A DNA stretch of 64,000 bases from Prochlorococcus sp. AG-402-A21 (lineage in GTDB: Bacteria > Cyanobacteriota > Cyanobacteriia > PCC-6307 > Cyanobiaceae). Positions 19,923 to 30,558 of the stretch are shown here, one piece after another; within the stretch, counting starts at the first letter, position 1, and the number at the start of each line of letters is the position of its first letter. Position numbers and translations under genes: made by a program. The stretch lies in the NCBI GenBank assembly GCA_003279655.1, contig QCHI01000006.1, forward strand, positions 1-64,000. Reading direction: 5' to 3'. The notes under the pieces were generated by a model, which saw only the letters and a program-made list of their open reading frames with translations, was not told the origin of the DNA and ran no database searches.

Positions 19923-20849
19923 GTGACTGTCTGGTTGAAAATTCTTTTACTATTAATCCTCGGTGGAATACTTTCTACTCTCGGAGATCGCTTAGGCACG
20001 AAAGTTGGTAAAGCACGTCTAAGTATTTTTAAATTAAGACCAAAAAGTACAGCTGTTTTAATAACTGTTTTTACTGGAAGTATTATTAGTGCTATTTCAT
20101 TCGCAACTATGGTTGTATTTGATAGGGATTTAAGGGTTGGATTGTTTCAGTTAGAGGATATTCGAGAAAAGATTATAGAGAGTGAAAAAGAATTAAAAAA
20201 ATTAGAGAAAAATTTATATGCTTTTAGAAGTGGGAATGTAGTAATCAGTAGTGGACAAACTTTGGTAACCAAGACTATTAAATTAAATAAGAACAATGAT
20301 ACAAAAAAAATTATAGAAAATATATTACAGCAAGCTAATTTTTATGCTTTTAATTTAGTAAAACCAAATCAATCTGAATATCGAAGAATATTATTAGTTC
20401 GTAAAGATGATATTGAGAAGCTTGAAAATAAAATAACCGATAATAGAAGCTGGGTGGTGAGGATCAAATCAGCAGGAAACATACTTAGAGGTGAAAACTA
20501 TGTTTATGCATTTCCTGAAGTCACATTAAATAAAATCATTACAAGACAAGGAGAAGTTATTGCCCTAGAAAATATATCTCTATCAAAGTCTGATGCTGAA
20601 TCTATCAGTAAAAAGATCAACCTATTAATGGCTTCCACTTTGGCTGAGGTTAGGCGTCGAGGATCATTAACTTCAGAGTTGAAAATCAATGCTAATCAAA
20701 TTAATAACTTAGGAAAAGATATAGCTAGTAAAAAAAAGGGAGATTTTCAAATTATTGCTAGATCTCTTGATAATAGTCAAAGCGCAGACAAAGTATCAGT
20801 ATCATTGGAATTACAACCTCTTGAAAAAATCATGAAAAACAATAGTTAA
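19923..20849 (+). CDS. DUF3084-family membrane-anchored coiled-coil protein
   Basis: A 308-residue protein with two N-terminal membrane helices (about 4-20 and 42-63), then a long charged region with heptad-like stretches (for example ESEKELKKLEKNLYAF). It resembles the cyanobacterial DUF3084 family as I remember it, of unknown function. The start is GTG at 19923. The following RNase-H-fold gene begins at the next base after its stop, so the two are co-translated or co-transcribed. It may be an envelope or division scaffold, but nothing in the sequence proves this. Confidence 0.65.
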   Translation: MTVWLKILLLLILGGILSTLGDRLGTKVGKARLSIFKLRPKSTAVLITVFTGSIISAISFATMVVFDRDLRVGLFQLEDIREKIIESEKELKKLEKNLYAFRSGNVVISSGQTLVTKTIKLNKNNDTKKIIENILQQANFYAFNLVKPNQSEYRRILLVRKDDIEKLENKITDNRSWVVRIKSAGNILRGENYVYAFPEVTLNKIITRQGEVIALENISLSKSDAESISKKINLLMASTLAEVRRRGSLTSELKINANQINNLGKDIASKKKGDFQIIARSLDNSQSADKVSVSLELQPLEKIMKNNS

Positions 20850-21287
20850 ATGAGTCTTTATATATCCATAGATCCTGGCAACAAAAAATGTGGTTTATTA
20901 TTGGCTGATTTTCAATCAAGAACAGTTATTGAGGCAGGTATCTCTTCATTAAATAAATTTTCTGATTTGGTTGCTGTGTGGAATAAAAATTACCAGATTA
21001 AAAAGATAATAATTGGTGATGGGACTAATTGTAATTATATAGAGAATGAATTAAAAAGAAAAAATTGTCTCAATCTAAATTATGTTAATGAAAAAGGCTC
21101 AACTTTAAGAGCAAGGTTTAGATATTGGGAAATTTGGCCTCCAAATTATTTTTTAAGTTGGCTTCCAAAAGAAATGCTTTTTCCTCCTGAGAATCTTGAT
21201 GCGATTGTCGCATTGGTTTTATTAGAGGATTTCTTACAATATAAATTCAATTGGCCTGAAACAGTGGATATTAAAACTTGGCTCTAA
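20850..21287 (+). CDS. RuvX/RuvC-like RNase H-fold protein
   Basis: A 145-residue protein starting YISIDPGNKKCGLLLAD, the first strand and catalytic Asp pattern of the RuvC/YqgF (RuvX) nuclease fold, with a mid-protein KKIIIGDGTN strand and a C-terminal ENLDAIVALVLLEDFL helix offering a further acidic residue. It is not the canonical RuvX, which has DxGxKRIG. It may be a resolvase or RNA-processing nuclease, or a diverged relative. It abuts the DUF3084 gene and its end overlaps the convergent DUF3146 gene by 17 bp. Confidence 0.65.
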   Translation: MSLYISIDPGNKKCGLLLADFQSRTVIEAGISSLNKFSDLVAVWNKNYQIKKIIIGDGTNCNYIENELKRKNCLNLNYVNEKGSTLRARFRYWEIWPPNYFLSWLPKEMLFPPENLDAIVALVLLEDFLQYKFNWPETVDIKTWL

Positions 21288-21528
21288 CCGTAAAAATATA
21301 ATCACCACCAGACTCAAGTTTATAATCGGCTTTAACTAAATAGCGCTCTAATGCATCTTTTATAAGCGCTCTTCCTAGAGGTGGTTCTACAAAAAGTTGT
21401 CCCTGGTTAAAAGCCCAAATAAAATTCCATTCATAATCACCTGCTCGAACAATTCCCTCAACTTTTTTTTGATTAAAGCATTGTTTATGAATCTGAAGAT
21501 ACGCAGTAGTTGATGGTTTGTTATACAT
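21271..21528 (-). CDS. Small cyanobacterial protein, DUF3146 type
   Basis: An 85-residue soluble protein with several aromatic and basic positions (QIHKQCFNQKKVEGIVRAG, then EWNFIWAFNQGQLFVEPPLG). It looks like the cyanobacteria-only DUF3146 family, with no known function. It lies 11 bp downstream of pth on the minus strand and ends inside the convergent RNase-H-fold gene. Confidence 0.6.
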   Translation of the reverse strand: MYNKPSTTAYLQIHKQCFNQKKVEGIVRAGDYEWNFIWAFNQGQLFVEPPLGRALIKDALERYLVKADYKLESGGDYIFTVRAKF

Positions 21529-21539
21529 TTTTAAAGTTA

Positions 21540-22148
21540 TTAATTTTCAGGTTTGTAGGAATTTAGTCGAGTAGTTATCTTTTCCCAATTATTAGATGTG
21601 ATTGATTCAATACAACTAATAATTTCCTGAATTATGAAATTTAATATTATAAATTCTTCTTTTGAAAATCTACCTAAAACGTGAGAAATAGTTTTGGATT
21701 TTCTCTCCTTTTGAACGTCACTGGGCGGGCCTATTCCAATCTTTAATCGCTTAAAATCAGCAGTACCAAGATGATTGATAATGCTTTTTAATCCATTATG
21801 ACCTCCTGAGCTCCCTTTAGAGCGCACTCTTATTTTTCCCAGAGGTAAATCCATATCATCTACTAGGACTATTAATTGATGATTTTCAAAATTAAACCAA
21901 TCTTTTGCAGATCTAACTGATTTTCCACTTTCATTCATGTATGTGTTAGGCAATAAAAGTCTTGTTTTCTCGGCACCTTCTCCATATTCACAAGTTCTCC
22001 CAAAGAGTTTTTTGCTTTCACGAAAGCTACAGTTATTTCTCTTTGCGATTTCTTCCAACACCATAAATCCAACATTATGTCGAGTTTTATAATACTCAGA
22101 CCCAGGATTGCCCAAGCCCACTAATAATTTCAAGTCATTGGACAACAT
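21540..22148 (-). CDS. pth: Peptidyl-tRNA hydrolase
   Basis: Recycles peptidyl-tRNA that has dropped off ribosomes. The 202-residue product has the family start VGLGNPGSEYYKTRHNVGFM, with the catalytic His in RHNVG, then LLPNTYMNESGKSV, LVVDDMDLPLG-like LVDDMDLPLGKIRVRSKG, and SSGGHNGLKSI. It is in the psbH-tatA-pth-DUF3146 run on the minus strand. Identification is secure. Confidence 0.97.
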   Translation of the reverse strand: MLSNDLKLLVGLGNPGSEYYKTRHNVGFMVLEEIAKRNNCSFRESKKLFGRTCEYGEGAEKTRLLLPNTYMNESGKSVRSAKDWFNFENHQLIVLVDDMDLPLGKIRVRSKGSSGGHNGLKSIINHLGTADFKRLKIGIGPPSDVQKERKSKTISHVLGRFSKEEFIILNFIIQEIISCIESITSNNWEKITTRLNSYKPEN

Positions 22149-22211
22149 TTCAATTTTTCAGAATCATTGTTGATTCTATTAGTTAGATATATCTAATTAG
22201 TTTTGGAGCAA

Positions 22212-22427
22212 TTAATTTTCTTTGTCCACTATGTTTTCATTTGATGACTCTTCTTCTGTCATGGCGTTTTGGATTTCGCGTTCAAATTCAGAAGAGGCGC
22301 TTTGAAGACCTTTTAGAGTTTTCCCAATTGTTCGCCCAAGATCAGGAAGACGTTTGGGACCAAAAATAACCAGTGCCAATGCGGCAATCACAGCTATTTC
22401 GGGCAAACCAACCCCAAAAATATTCAT
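22212..22427 (-). CDS. tatA: Twin-arginine translocase subunit TatA/E
   Basis: A 71-residue protein with one N-terminal membrane helix followed by the family FGPKRLPDLGRTIGKTLKG hinge and amphipathic helix, then an acidic tail. It forms the pore-like assembly for folded protein export at thylakoid and plasma membranes. The short tail favours TatA/E over TatB. It starts 35 bp after psbH on the same strand. Confidence 0.9.
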   Translation of the reverse strand: MNIFGVGLPEIAVIAALALVIFGPKRLPDLGRTIGKTLKGLQSASSEFEREIQNAMTEEESSNENIVDKEN

Positions 22428-22461
22428 GGGCGAAACTCAACTACCCTAAAACTTAATCAAT

Positions 22462-22659
22462 TTAGCCGTTCCAGTCGACGGAAAAACCTTGTAAGAGAAG
22501 TGATTGGTTGTAAATTTGGAGCATAATAACTAGAAAAACCAGTAGTAACAATCCTATAAAGGCCATTACGGGTGTCGCTCCCCAACCTGGTACAACTTTT
22601 CCTTGTCCAGAATTACCAATGGATTTTAGCAAAGATCCAAGTGCTGTTTTTTGTCCCAT
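22462..22659 (-). CDS. psbH: Photosystem II reaction center protein H
   Basis: Small PSII core subunit next to CP47, involved in assembly and QB-site stability. The 65-residue product has the cyanobacterial form: a short N-terminus with [20 protein letters not shown], a single membrane helix about 29-47 and the C-terminal QGFSVDWNG. It is divergent from psbN, the usual cyanobacterial arrangement. Confidence 0.98.
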   Translation of the reverse strand: MGQKTALGSLLKSIGNSGQGKVVPGWGATPVMAFIGLLLLVFLVIMLQIYNQSLLLQGFSVDWNG

Positions 22660-23031
22660 GTCGTTTCTCTTGGCTGAGATTTGTATCAGTCAAGGTATTG
22701 TATGAGAACTTGTCCAAAAGGAGAAGATACTGTAGAAACTTGTGATGGAATGACCTAAAAAAAAATGATATTTGATGAATGTGCTCTGAAATTAGGCTGA
22801 AAAACTAGAAAAATAACAAAAAAAGCAATTCAGGGTTTTATATATTTCGTATGAGAAAAAATAATCTTTCTATTTCTACATAACTATTTTCTCTGAATTT
22901 ATTGGCTTTTATCGCTTTTCCAGGGATAAAAATTTGTTCCATTTCCAAAAGTCTGTAACACCTTTAGTTTTTTCATTGGAGTTATTGACTTCATAGGATA
23001 GGTTTAACTTCTAATTAGTTGGTTCGTAGTC
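22660..23031. other. psbH/psbN divergent intergenic region
   Basis: These 372 bp hold the two divergent promoters. The psbH side includes a TACAAT hexamer on the minus strand near 22700 that could be a -10 element. I see no ORF, tRNA, strong hairpin or repeat; the segment is plain AT-rich sequence with several A runs. Confidence 0.5.
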
Positions 23032-23160
23032 ATGCTTGCCCTCAAGATTTCCGTCTATACGGTCGTCTTTTTCTTTGTCGGGATCTTTTTATTTGGTTTC
23101 TTGGCGAGTGATCCAACAAGGACACCCAATAGAAAGGATTTGGAAAGTCCTCAGGATTAA
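23032..23160 (+). CDS. psbN: PsbN protein (42 residues)
   Basis: The ATG at 23032 opens a 42-codon frame: a single membrane helix after [19 protein letters not shown], then the conserved tail [14 protein letters not shown]. PsbN is needed for assembly of photosystem II reaction centres in plastids and is not a stable PSII subunit. It is short enough to be missed by length-limited gene calling. Divergent placement from psbH supports the call. Confidence 0.96.
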   Translation: MLALKISVYTVVFFFVGIFLFGFLASDPTRTPNRKDLESPQD

Positions 23161-23240
23161 AAATGACACGCTAATTACTGGACTAAATAAGTTCCTGTAA
23201 TTGCTTTATTTAGTATTATCTTTTCTTCGGCTTAACTATC

Positions 23241-25253
23241 TTGGCGGCGGAGAAAGGATATTTATTTGCGTTAAACCTTGGGCTTCTAGGGTTTAGTGGT
23301 TTTTTGTCTTTATTTGAGATTTCTAAAGCAAATGAGGATTTACTTGAAAATTCATTTCAAGAGAAAATCCATAGTTATTCTGTTGGCAATTTAGTTGAAA
23401 ACACTCAAAACTCACCTTTAAACAAATTAAAAGTAGAAAACAAAGAAAATATTTTAGTAACTGTAAAGATTTTTGCAGATAAGCAATATGATTATGATCA
23501 AAATATTTATCTAGCCGAGGGTAATGTCAAGGCAATATTAAATGGTGGAATCTTAAGATCTGACTTGCTCAGTTATGAGAAATCAACTGGTACTTTATCC
23601 GCTAAGGGAAATATTAGATTTAGAAAGGGAGGGCAATATTTTAAAGGTGAAGAATTTCAATTTAATTTATTAAAGAAAGAAGGAATCATTAAAGATGTAT
23701 ATGGAATTATAGATATAAAGAATGTCTTGAATGACTTAAAACTTGACTCTGATTTAGAAGAAATCCTAGTAAAAAAAAGATCATTATCTAAAAGGGAAAA
23801 TAGTTACAATGATGGAATAGAATTTTTATTAGGAAATATTACATTACCAGAAAATAAAATTACGAAATCTAATAAATCAAGAGGTTTAATTAATAATTGG
23901 AGATTTAAATCAAATTCAATCAATATTTATGAAAAAGGCTGGAAATCCAACAAAATTATTTTTACGAATGATCCATTTAACCCTAATCAAATTTCTTTTG
24001 AGGGAATAGATGTAATCGCAGAAGAAGAAGATGGAAACTTGTTGATTACTAGCTCTAAAACTAATTTAATTCTTGAGAATAGAACTAAACTTTTTATAGG
24101 TAAAAGAATATTTGGGGGAAAGAAGAAAAAGAAAAATAAATTTCAGTTAATATATGATGCTAAAGATCGTGATGGACTAGTCTTGGTAAGAGGAAGTAAT
24201 ATCAAAAATATTAAAAATAATGTAGAACTTCAGTTGCAGCCTCAGTTTTTAATCAATAGAGCTATTTTGGGTAAAACTTATAGTTATAAAAATGGTCAAA
24301 ATAAAGATATTAATTTTTCTGATTTGTTTGGTATAAATATAAAAATAAAAGCAAGTGATGTTAATTGGACATTAGATAGTGTCAATGATTTAAGTACATT
24401 AAATACATCCAGATTTTTTAGTGGATTAAGGCATTCAAACACTTTTAGAAAGTATTTTAGAATGCCTATAATAGAAGACTCTAGTTTTAATATTTTTACT
24501 AAATATAGATCTAGAGCTTGGAATGGCTCGATTGGTGAGACGGAGATTAAATCTGCATTTGGAGGATTTATTGAAAAGGAGAAATATTTTACAACTGGTG
24601 AATTTAAAAATAACTTAAATATTCAAATAGGAACAGCTAAATATGAAGCAGAAAAATTCCAAAATGGTGACATGATTAATCTTTGGCGTTCTAGTATTTT
24701 TGCTTCTTTAGATAGTGAATATCAAATATGGAGTGACACTTCAAAAAAAAATTATGAAAATAAAACGACACTTTTATCACCTGTTTTAATTAATCCTGAG
24801 TTAGTCTTCAAAACTAATATTGATTCAGCCTATTTAAACTATATAAATTCAAAGGATCAAGGCTTTTTCAAGCTGAGCCTTGGCCCTGAAATTAGACTAG
24901 GAACTTTAGAGAGAAATTTTCTTGATTATACAAAACTTTCGGTTATGCCAGGTGTGACAATTAAGTTTGGTAATAGTCCATTTAAGTTTGATAACGCTAT
25001 TGATTTGAAAACACTAAATATAAGTTTAATGCAACAAATATACGGACCCTTGATTTTTGATGTTATCTCTAATTTAAATATTGATAATAGTTCGAAAAAT
25101 TATGGAGAATATTATGATACAAAGTTAGGTCTTTTATGGCATAAAAGATCTTACGAATGTGGAATTTACTATCATCCTAATAATCATGCAGGAGGATTAT
25201 ATTTTCGTATAAATGGCTTTAAATTTGGTAATTCTGTAAACCCAGTATTTTAG
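23241..25253 (+). CDS. OstA/LptD-like envelope protein (DUF3769 type)
   Basis: A 670-residue protein that starts with a TTG at 23241 and a signal-peptide-like segment ending near SKA. Residues about 70-155 look like an OstA/LptA-type beta-jellyroll (YLAEGNVKAILNGGILRSDLLSY, SAKGNIRFRKGGQYFKGEEF), followed by a long beta-strand-rich Asn/Lys/Phe-rich region that could be an outer-membrane barrel. I take it as the cyanobacterial DUF3769 family, an LptD-like protein thought to act in outer-membrane lipid placement; this is inference. It is convergent with leuD with 5 bp between them. Confidence 0.65.
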   Translation: MAAEKGYLFALNLGLLGFSGFLSLFEISKANEDLLENSFQEKIHSYSVGNLVENTQNSPLNKLKVENKENILVTVKIFADKQYDYDQNIYLAEGNVKAILNGGILRSDLLSYEKSTGTLSAKGNIRFRKGGQYFKGEEFQFNLLKKEGIIKDVYGIIDIKNVLNDLKLDSDLEEILVKKRSLSKRENSYNDGIEFLLGNITLPENKITKSNKSRGLINNWRFKSNSINIYEKGWKSNKIIFTNDPFNPNQISFEGIDVIAEEEDGNLLITSSKTNLILENRTKLFIGKRIFGGKKKKKNKFQLIYDAKDRDGLVLVRGSNIKNIKNNVELQLQPQFLINRAILGKTYSYKNGQNKDINFSDLFGINIKIKASDVNWTLDSVNDLSTLNTSRFFSGLRHSNTFRKYFRMPIIEDSSFNIFTKYRSRAWNGSIGETEIKSAFGGFIEKEKYFTTGEFKNNLNIQIGTAKYEAEKFQNGDMINLWRSSIFASLDSEYQIWSDTSKKNYENKTTLLSPVLINPELVFKTNIDSAYLNYINSKDQGFFKLSLGPEIRLGTLERNFLDYTKLSVMPGVTIKFGNSPFKFDNAIDLKTLNISLMQQIYGPLIFDVISNLNIDNSSKNYGEYYDTKLGLLWHKRSYECGIYYHPNNHAGGLYFRINGFKFGNSVNPVF

Positions 25254-25258
25254 ATTTC

Positions 25259-25870
25259 TTATTTGAAATTATTTAGATAAGGAAGGTTTTTGACTGTAAT
25301 ATTGATTTTTTCCTCTTCATCCAATAGTTGAGAAGTAGCATCCCATTTCCCTGAATAAAGCATTTTGTATGCTCCTCGTTCCAGATTGAGCCTAAAGCTT
25401 TCTTTTTGATTGGAAATTGAAAGTTCCTTAAGATTGAAATTCCAAATTTGATTAGAGTCCTCATTAACTAGATTTTGTAATTTACTAATTTCTTGTTTTG
25501 AAGCCGTCATACAAGGTATGCCAAGTGCAAGACAATTTCCAAAGAAAATTTCTGCAAAGCTTTCCCCGATAATTAATCTTATTCCCCATCTCATAAGAGC
25601 CTGTGGAGCATGTTCGCGACTTGAACCACAGCCAAAATTATCATTAACAACAAGAATATTGCTTCCTTTATGCTGGTCTAGATCAAAGGGGTGTTTGCCT
25701 TTAAGTTCCTTTCTGTCATCTGCAAAGACTTGTTCTCCTAATGCAGAAAAACTTACACATTTGAGAAATCTTGCTGGAATAATTCTGTCAGTATCTATAT
25801 CATCACCTTTGATTGCCAAGATGCGGCCCTTGATTAGGTTGATTTCTCCTTTTGGAAATTCCTGTTTCAT
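25259..25870 (-). CDS. leuD: 3-isopropylmalate dehydratase small subunit
   Basis: Partner of LeuC in isomerising 2- to 3-isopropylmalate in leucine synthesis. The 203-residue product has DDIDTDRIIPARFLK near residue 18 and the swivel-domain block DNFGCGSSREHAPQALM near residue 72. It is the last gene of the glyA-cinA-leuC-leuD operon, 24 bp after leuC. Confidence 0.97.
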   Translation of the reverse strand: MKQEFPKGEINLIKGRILAIKGDDIDTDRIIPARFLKCVSFSALGEQVFADDRKELKGKHPFDLDQHKGSNILVVNDNFGCGSSREHAPQALMRWGIRLIIGESFAEIFFGNCLALGIPCMTASKQEISKLQNLVNEDSNQIWNFNLKELSISNQKESFRLNLERGAYKMLYSGKWDATSQLLDEEEKINITVKNLPYLNNFK

Positions 25871-25894
25871 TGATGGATAACGTTATTTGTAGTT

Positions 25895-27304
25895 TTATTC
25901 TTGGAGTAATGTTCTTACATCCGTAACCTTCCCATTGATTGCAGCAGCAGCAACCATAGCTGGACTCATTAATAAGGTTCTTCCATTTGCAGACCCTTGC
26001 CTCCCTTTGAAATTTCGATTACTTGAACTAGCGCTTATTTGTCTTCCTTCTAACTTGTCTGGATTCATTGCTAGGCACATTGAACAACCTGGTTCTCTCC
26101 ATTCAAAACCTGCCATAAGGAATATTTGATCTATTCCTTTTTGCTTGGCTTCTTTAGCAACCTTTTGGGAACCAGGTACAACAAAAGCTCTAATTCCAGC
26201 AGATACTTTCCGACCTTTAACAATTTTTGATGCCTCTTGGAGATCACTTAACCTTCCATTAGTACAGCTACCTATAAAGCAAACATCAATAGATGTTCCT
26301 TCTATGGGTTGGTCTGCCTCTAGATTCATGTATTTGCATGCATCTTTCGCTATTTGTTGTTCATTTTTTGGTAGTTCTTCAGGATTTGGAATTTTTTCTT
26401 TGATTGAAATCCCTTGACCAGGAGTTATACCCCAAGTAACTGTGGGTTCTATAGATGAACCATCCAATCGAATCTCATCGTCAAATTTAGCTTCTGAATC
26501 ACTCGCTAAACTTTTCCACCATTTAATAGCTTTATCCCATTTTTGACCTTTGGGAGAATATTCTTTCCCTTTAAGATATTCAAAAGTAGTTTCATCTGGA
26601 TTGATATAGCCACATCTTGCACCCCCTTCAATAGCCATATTGCATATTGTCATTCTTCCTTCCATTGAAAGTTTTTCTATGGCAGGACCAGCAAATTCAT
26701 AGGCAAATCCGACCCCTCCTTTGACCCCAAGCAAACGGATGATATGAAGAATAAGGTCTTTGGCATAAACGCCCTTTTGCAATGAACCATCTACCCATAT
26801 TCTTCTTACTTTTAATTTTTTCATAGCCAAACTTTGACTGGCTAAAACATCTCTTACTTGACTTGTTCCAATGCCAAATGCAATTGCTCCAAATGCTCCA
26901 TGTGTTGAGGTATGTGAATCTCCGCAAGCCACCGTCATTCCAGGTTGGGTTAGACCTAATTCGGGAGCCATAACATGAACTACGCCTTGAGAATTGCTTC
27001 CAATTCCGTGAAATTTTATTCCATGAGTTTTGCAATTTTTCTCTAAAGTAGCCAGCATTTCCTCAGCGAGAGGATCACTAAAAGGACGCTGTTGATTTAA
27101 TGTTGGAACTATATGATCAACAGTAGCAATTGTTAGATTAGGGAATTTGACTTCAAGATTTTTTTCATTAAGAGCAGAAAACGCTTGTGGACTTGTAACT
27201 TCGTGAATTAAATGAAGTCCAACAAAAAGTTGAGTTGATCCTCCAGGTAGTTCTTTTACCTGATGGAAGTTCCATACTTTGTCGTAGAGGGTTCCAGAAC
27301 TCAA
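25895..27304 (-). CDS. leuC: 3-isopropylmalate dehydratase large subunit
   Basis: Iron-sulfur isomerase subunit of leucine synthesis. The 469-residue protein has the aconitase-family [37 protein letters not shown] and [15 protein letters not shown]; the cysteines in the last two blocks bind the 4Fe-4S cluster. The operon position just before leuD confirms it. Confidence 0.98.
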   Translation of the reverse strand: MSSGTLYDKVWNFHQVKELPGGSTQLFVGLHLIHEVTSPQAFSALNEKNLEVKFPNLTIATVDHIVPTLNQQRPFSDPLAEEMLATLEKNCKTHGIKFHGIGSNSQGVVHVMAPELGLTQPGMTVACGDSHTSTHGAFGAIAFGIGTSQVRDVLASQSLAMKKLKVRRIWVDGSLQKGVYAKDLILHIIRLLGVKGGVGFAYEFAGPAIEKLSMEGRMTICNMAIEGGARCGYINPDETTFEYLKGKEYSPKGQKWDKAIKWWKSLASDSEAKFDDEIRLDGSSIEPTVTWGITPGQGISIKEKIPNPEELPKNEQQIAKDACKYMNLEADQPIEGTSIDVCFIGSCTNGRLSDLQEASKIVKGRKVSAGIRAFVVPGSQKVAKEAKQKGIDQIFLMAGFEWREPGCSMCLAMNPDKLEGRQISASSSNRNFKGRQGSANGRTLLMSPAMVAAAAINGKVTDVRTLLQE

Positions 27305-27327
27305 TTGTCAAATCCAACAATTAGGAC

Positions 27328-28620
27328 TTATTTGTCCATGATTATAGATAAACGTAATCTATCAAGAGCATTTAAAACGCTTAATTTTTGAATATCTTCT
27401 CTTGTCTTATTAGATCCAAATCTTTCCTCCCATGTAATGAGGGTTTTTGGACCCTTAATACAAAAATTGACTAGACCAACTGGTTTTAATTTACTTCCTC
27501 CATTCGGACCTGCAATTCCACTGACAGATATTGCCCAGTTAACTTTGAATTTTTTTTGGACACCTTCTGCCATTGACTCAACTACTTGCTTTGATACTGC
27601 ACCATGGGTATTAATTAACTCCTCAGGAACACCTAATATTTTTTGCTTGATTAAATTGTTGTAAGCGATGACGCCTCCATGGAAAATTTTTGAAGATCCA
27701 GGAACTTTTGTAAGTTTAGAACCTATTCCACCTCCAGTGCATGATTCTGCAACAGCTATTGTTTCTTCTCTTTTCAGTAATAATTTAAATATTAATTCTT
27801 CAAGAGTTACATTATCTACTCCAAAACATTTTAATCCAGTGATTTGAGTTAACTCTTTTTCAATAGGTTTTATTAATTTATTAGTTTCTTCTAAATTTTC
27901 TCCTTTTGCTGTGATTCTTACCTTTACTTCTCCAGTGCTTGCATAAGTTGCAACAGTAGGGTTTTCCCCTTTCAGTAAATGTGAAATTTTGTCGGCTAGT
28001 AATGATTCACTGATACCCGAGAAATGTAAAACTTTGCTAGAAATAATTTTTTTCGAGAAATTATTTCTAATTAACCATTGTGCTGCTTGTTGAAGCCACA
28101 TTTCTTTTAATTCACTTGGAACTCCAGGAAATGTAAGAATTGTAAAATTACTGTTTGGACTCCATATGATTCCAGGTGCTGTGCCTGAGTAATTGTTTAT
28201 TATTTTGGAACCTTTTGGAACTAAGGATTGCTTCTTTTGACTTTGAGATAATTTACTATGCTTATTTCTTAGTTTATTTTTCAAGTCAATCAAAATATCA
28301 TTTCTTTGGTCTAGTGGTGTGTTGAAAGTATCAGCAATTACCTGCATTGTTATATCATCAGGTGTAGGTCCAAGTCCACCAGTTGTTATTAGAATTTCAG
28401 AACGATTAGATGCCTCAAGTATTGCTTCTTTTAATCTAGCAGGGTTATCTCCGATAACGGTTTGTCTGAAATGTGGAATACCTAAAATGGCTAGTTGTTC
28501 TGCTATCCATTGAGAATTAGTATTAACAATATTTCCCAGAAGTATTTCACTCCCAATGCATAAAACTTCTGCTCCATAATTATTCTTTTTGTTAATATTG
28601 GTTTCTTTAAATGTTTTCAC
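27328..28620 (-). CDS. cinA: CinA-family nicotinamide-nucleotide amidohydrolase
   Basis: Two-domain protein: the N-terminal COG1058/MoeA-like half ([33 protein letters not shown]) and the C-terminal amidohydrolase half ([29 protein letters not shown]). The family deamidates nicotinamide mononucleotide in NAD salvage, and the N-terminal half can hydrolyse ADP-ribose. It was first named as competence/damage-inducible. 430 residues is full length. Its start overlaps the end of glyA by 14 bp. Confidence 0.95.
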   Translation of the reverse strand: MKTFKETNINKKNNYGAEVLCIGSEILLGNIVNTNSQWIAEQLAILGIPHFRQTVIGDNPARLKEAILEASNRSEILITTGGLGPTPDDITMQVIADTFNTPLDQRNDILIDLKNKLRNKHSKLSQSQKKQSLVPKGSKIINNYSGTAPGIIWSPNSNFTILTFPGVPSELKEMWLQQAAQWLIRNNFSKKIISSKVLHFSGISESLLADKISHLLKGENPTVATYASTGEVKVRITAKGENLEETNKLIKPIEKELTQITGLKCFGVDNVTLEELIFKLLLKREETIAVAESCTGGGIGSKLTKVPGSSKIFHGGVIAYNNLIKQKILGVPEELINTHGAVSKQVVESMAEGVQKKFKVNWAISVSGIAGPNGGSKLKPVGLVNFCIKGPKTLITWEERFGSNKTREDIQKLSVLNALDRLRLSIIMDK

Positions 28621-29863
28621 TATATAAAGGAAACTTATTGCAAAGTTCAGATACTTTTTTAATTGATTCTTCCTTTATTTTTTCATCGTTAGGGTTAAGC
28701 AGTCTATCTGCAATGATATTGCCAACATCCTCAAAGGCTTGTTCATCAAACCCCCTAGTCGTTAGAGCTGCTGAACCTAGTCTTAGCCCACTAGTAACAA
28801 ATGGGGATTCGGGGTCAAAAGGGACAGTATTTTTGTTTGCGGTTATTTTAATATCACTAACTAATTGATCAGCAACTTTGCCTGTCATACCAATACTTCT
28901 AAGGTCAAGAAGAACAATATGATTATCAGTCCCTTTGCTTACAACAGAAATACCTCTTTTTTGAAGTTGATTGGAAAGAACTTGTGCATTTGAGATTACT
29001 CTTTGGCTGTAGAGCTTGAATGAGGTTTCAGAAGCTTCTTTGAATGCCACAGCCTTGGCAGCTATTACATGTTCTAAAGGACCTCCTTGGGTGCCTGGAA
29101 ATACTGCCTTATCAAGCTTTTTCCCAAGTTCTTCATCTTTTGAGAGAATTAGTCCCCCCCTTGGCCCTCTGAGAGTTTTGTGAGTCGTTGTTGTAACTAC
29201 ATCACAATATGGGATTGGACTTGGGTGAAGACCACTTGCCACTAAACCAGCAATGTGAGCAATATCAGCTAATAAATAAGCGTTGACTTCATCAGCTATT
29301 GATCTAAAAGCCTTGAAGTCAATTTTTCGTGGATATGCAGAGAATCCACAAATAATTAGTTTTGGTTGATTTTTAATTGCTTTTTTTCTGATTGAATCCA
29401 TATCAAGTATTTCGGTCGTTTTATCAACTTCGTAGTGGCATGTTTTGAACCATTTGCCACTAACATTTACAGGTGAACCATGAGTGAGATGACCTCCATG
29501 AGATAGATCCATTCCCATGATTGTGTCACCAGGCTTAAGAAGGCTTAAGAAAACTGCAAAGTTAGCTTGTGCTCCGCTGTGTGGTTGGACATTTGCCCAA
29601 TTGGCGCCAAAAAGGTTTTTTGCTCTCTCTATTGCTAACTGCTCAATTCCATCGACATACTCACAGCCTCCGTAATAACGTTTGTTGGGAAGACCTTCAG
29701 CATATTTATTTGTTAGTACTGATCCCTGTGCTTCCATTACTGCCTTTGAGGCGAAATTCTCACTTGCAATAAGTTCTAAATGAGTTTCTTGTCTTGATAA
29801 TTCATTGTTTATTAATTTCGCAATACTTGGATCACATTCCATCAAAGAAGATTGAATAGTCAC
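28607..29863 (-). CDS. glyA: Serine hydroxymethyltransferase
   Basis: PLP enzyme that interconverts serine and glycine and loads tetrahydrofolate with one-carbon units. The 418-residue product has [19 protein letters not shown], the [13 protein letters not shown] block, and the PLP-lysine motif [13 protein letters not shown]. It is the first protein gene of the operon, with a tRNA-Arg gene about 100 bp upstream on the same strand. Confidence 0.98.
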   Translation of the reverse strand: MTIQSSLMECDPSIAKLINNELSRQETHLELIASENFASKAVMEAQGSVLTNKYAEGLPNKRYYGGCEYVDGIEQLAIERAKNLFGANWANVQPHSGAQANFAVFLSLLKPGDTIMGMDLSHGGHLTHGSPVNVSGKWFKTCHYEVDKTTEILDMDSIRKKAIKNQPKLIICGFSAYPRKIDFKAFRSIADEVNAYLLADIAHIAGLVASGLHPSPIPYCDVVTTTTHKTLRGPRGGLILSKDEELGKKLDKAVFPGTQGGPLEHVIAAKAVAFKEASETSFKLYSQRVISNAQVLSNQLQKRGISVVSKGTDNHIVLLDLRSIGMTGKVADQLVSDIKITANKNTVPFDPESPFVTSGLRLGSAALTTRGFDEQAFEDVGNIIADRLLNPNDEKIKEESIKKVSELCNKFPLYSENI

Positions 29864-29966
29864 TTTATTCTTTTATTTATGATGTGATAGTAGGCATATG
29901 TTTAGAATAATGAGAAAAAACTTTCTCTTATTTTCTGGTTATATAAGGATTTACAAATTTTTGAAA

Positions 29967-30040
29967 CGCGCCTGGAGAGATTCGAACTCCCGACCCTCTG
30001 ATCCGTAGTCAGATGCTCTAATCCGCTGAGCTACAGGCGC
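29967..30040 (-). tRNA. tRNA-Arg (anticodon ACG)
   Basis: The minus strand folds as a 74-nt tRNA: acceptor GCGCCTG (with one mismatch-tolerant pairing to CAGGCGC), anticodon stem CTGA/TCAG enclosing CTACGGA (anticodon ACG), T-loop TTCGAAT and discriminator G. The A34 is normally edited to inosine by TadA. No CCA is encoded. Confidence 0.97.
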
Positions 30041-30221
30041 ATAAAAAAACAATATCAGATTGACTCCCAAAGAATAGGAAAATATGTTTGTATCTATGCC
30101 TTAAAAATTCATTGAAATAAGATCCTGAAACTTAAAAAGTTATTTTTCCATTAATTTTTTCATTTTGAAATAGTAACCAATCTCTATCTAAGCTAACTAG
30201 TAATGGAAAAACTATGGTTTC

Positions 30222-30518
30222 ATGTCCACTTCTATCGATTCAGCGCAAATTAATGAGCTAGCGGTTTTAATAGCTGACAGATTATTTATTCAAGTTGGAA
30301 ATTGGAACCTTTATCTAGGCGATGCTGGCCTTGCAAAGGACTTAGCTATTGAATGTCAAGCCAACTTTGATCAAGGTGCAAATGTTGCATCTAGAAAAGG
30401 TCTTGAAGCTATTGAAGTAAAACTTGGCGGAGGTAAAACGAAATTGCCATTATTAGAATTAATTCCACCAAATCAATTTTTTGACCTTGAGGAGATTTTA
30501 GAACCCTATTGCAGATAA
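30222..30518 (+). CDS. Small cyanobacterial protein, DUF3181 type
   Basis: A 98-residue soluble protein with the run ADRLFIQVGNWNLYLGDAGL and a C-terminal LLELIPPNQFFDLEEILEPY. It resembles the cyanobacterial DUF3181 family, function unknown. It is the first of two small rightward genes that end in a convergent overlap with murJ. Confidence 0.6.
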   Translation: MSTSIDSAQINELAVLIADRLFIQVGNWNLYLGDAGLAKDLAIECQANFDQGANVASRKGLEAIEVKLGGGKTKLPLLELIPPNQFFDLEEILEPYCR

Positions 30519-30558
30519 GATTTGATCAATTGCTTTGTTATTCTTGCTAATCATTCAG

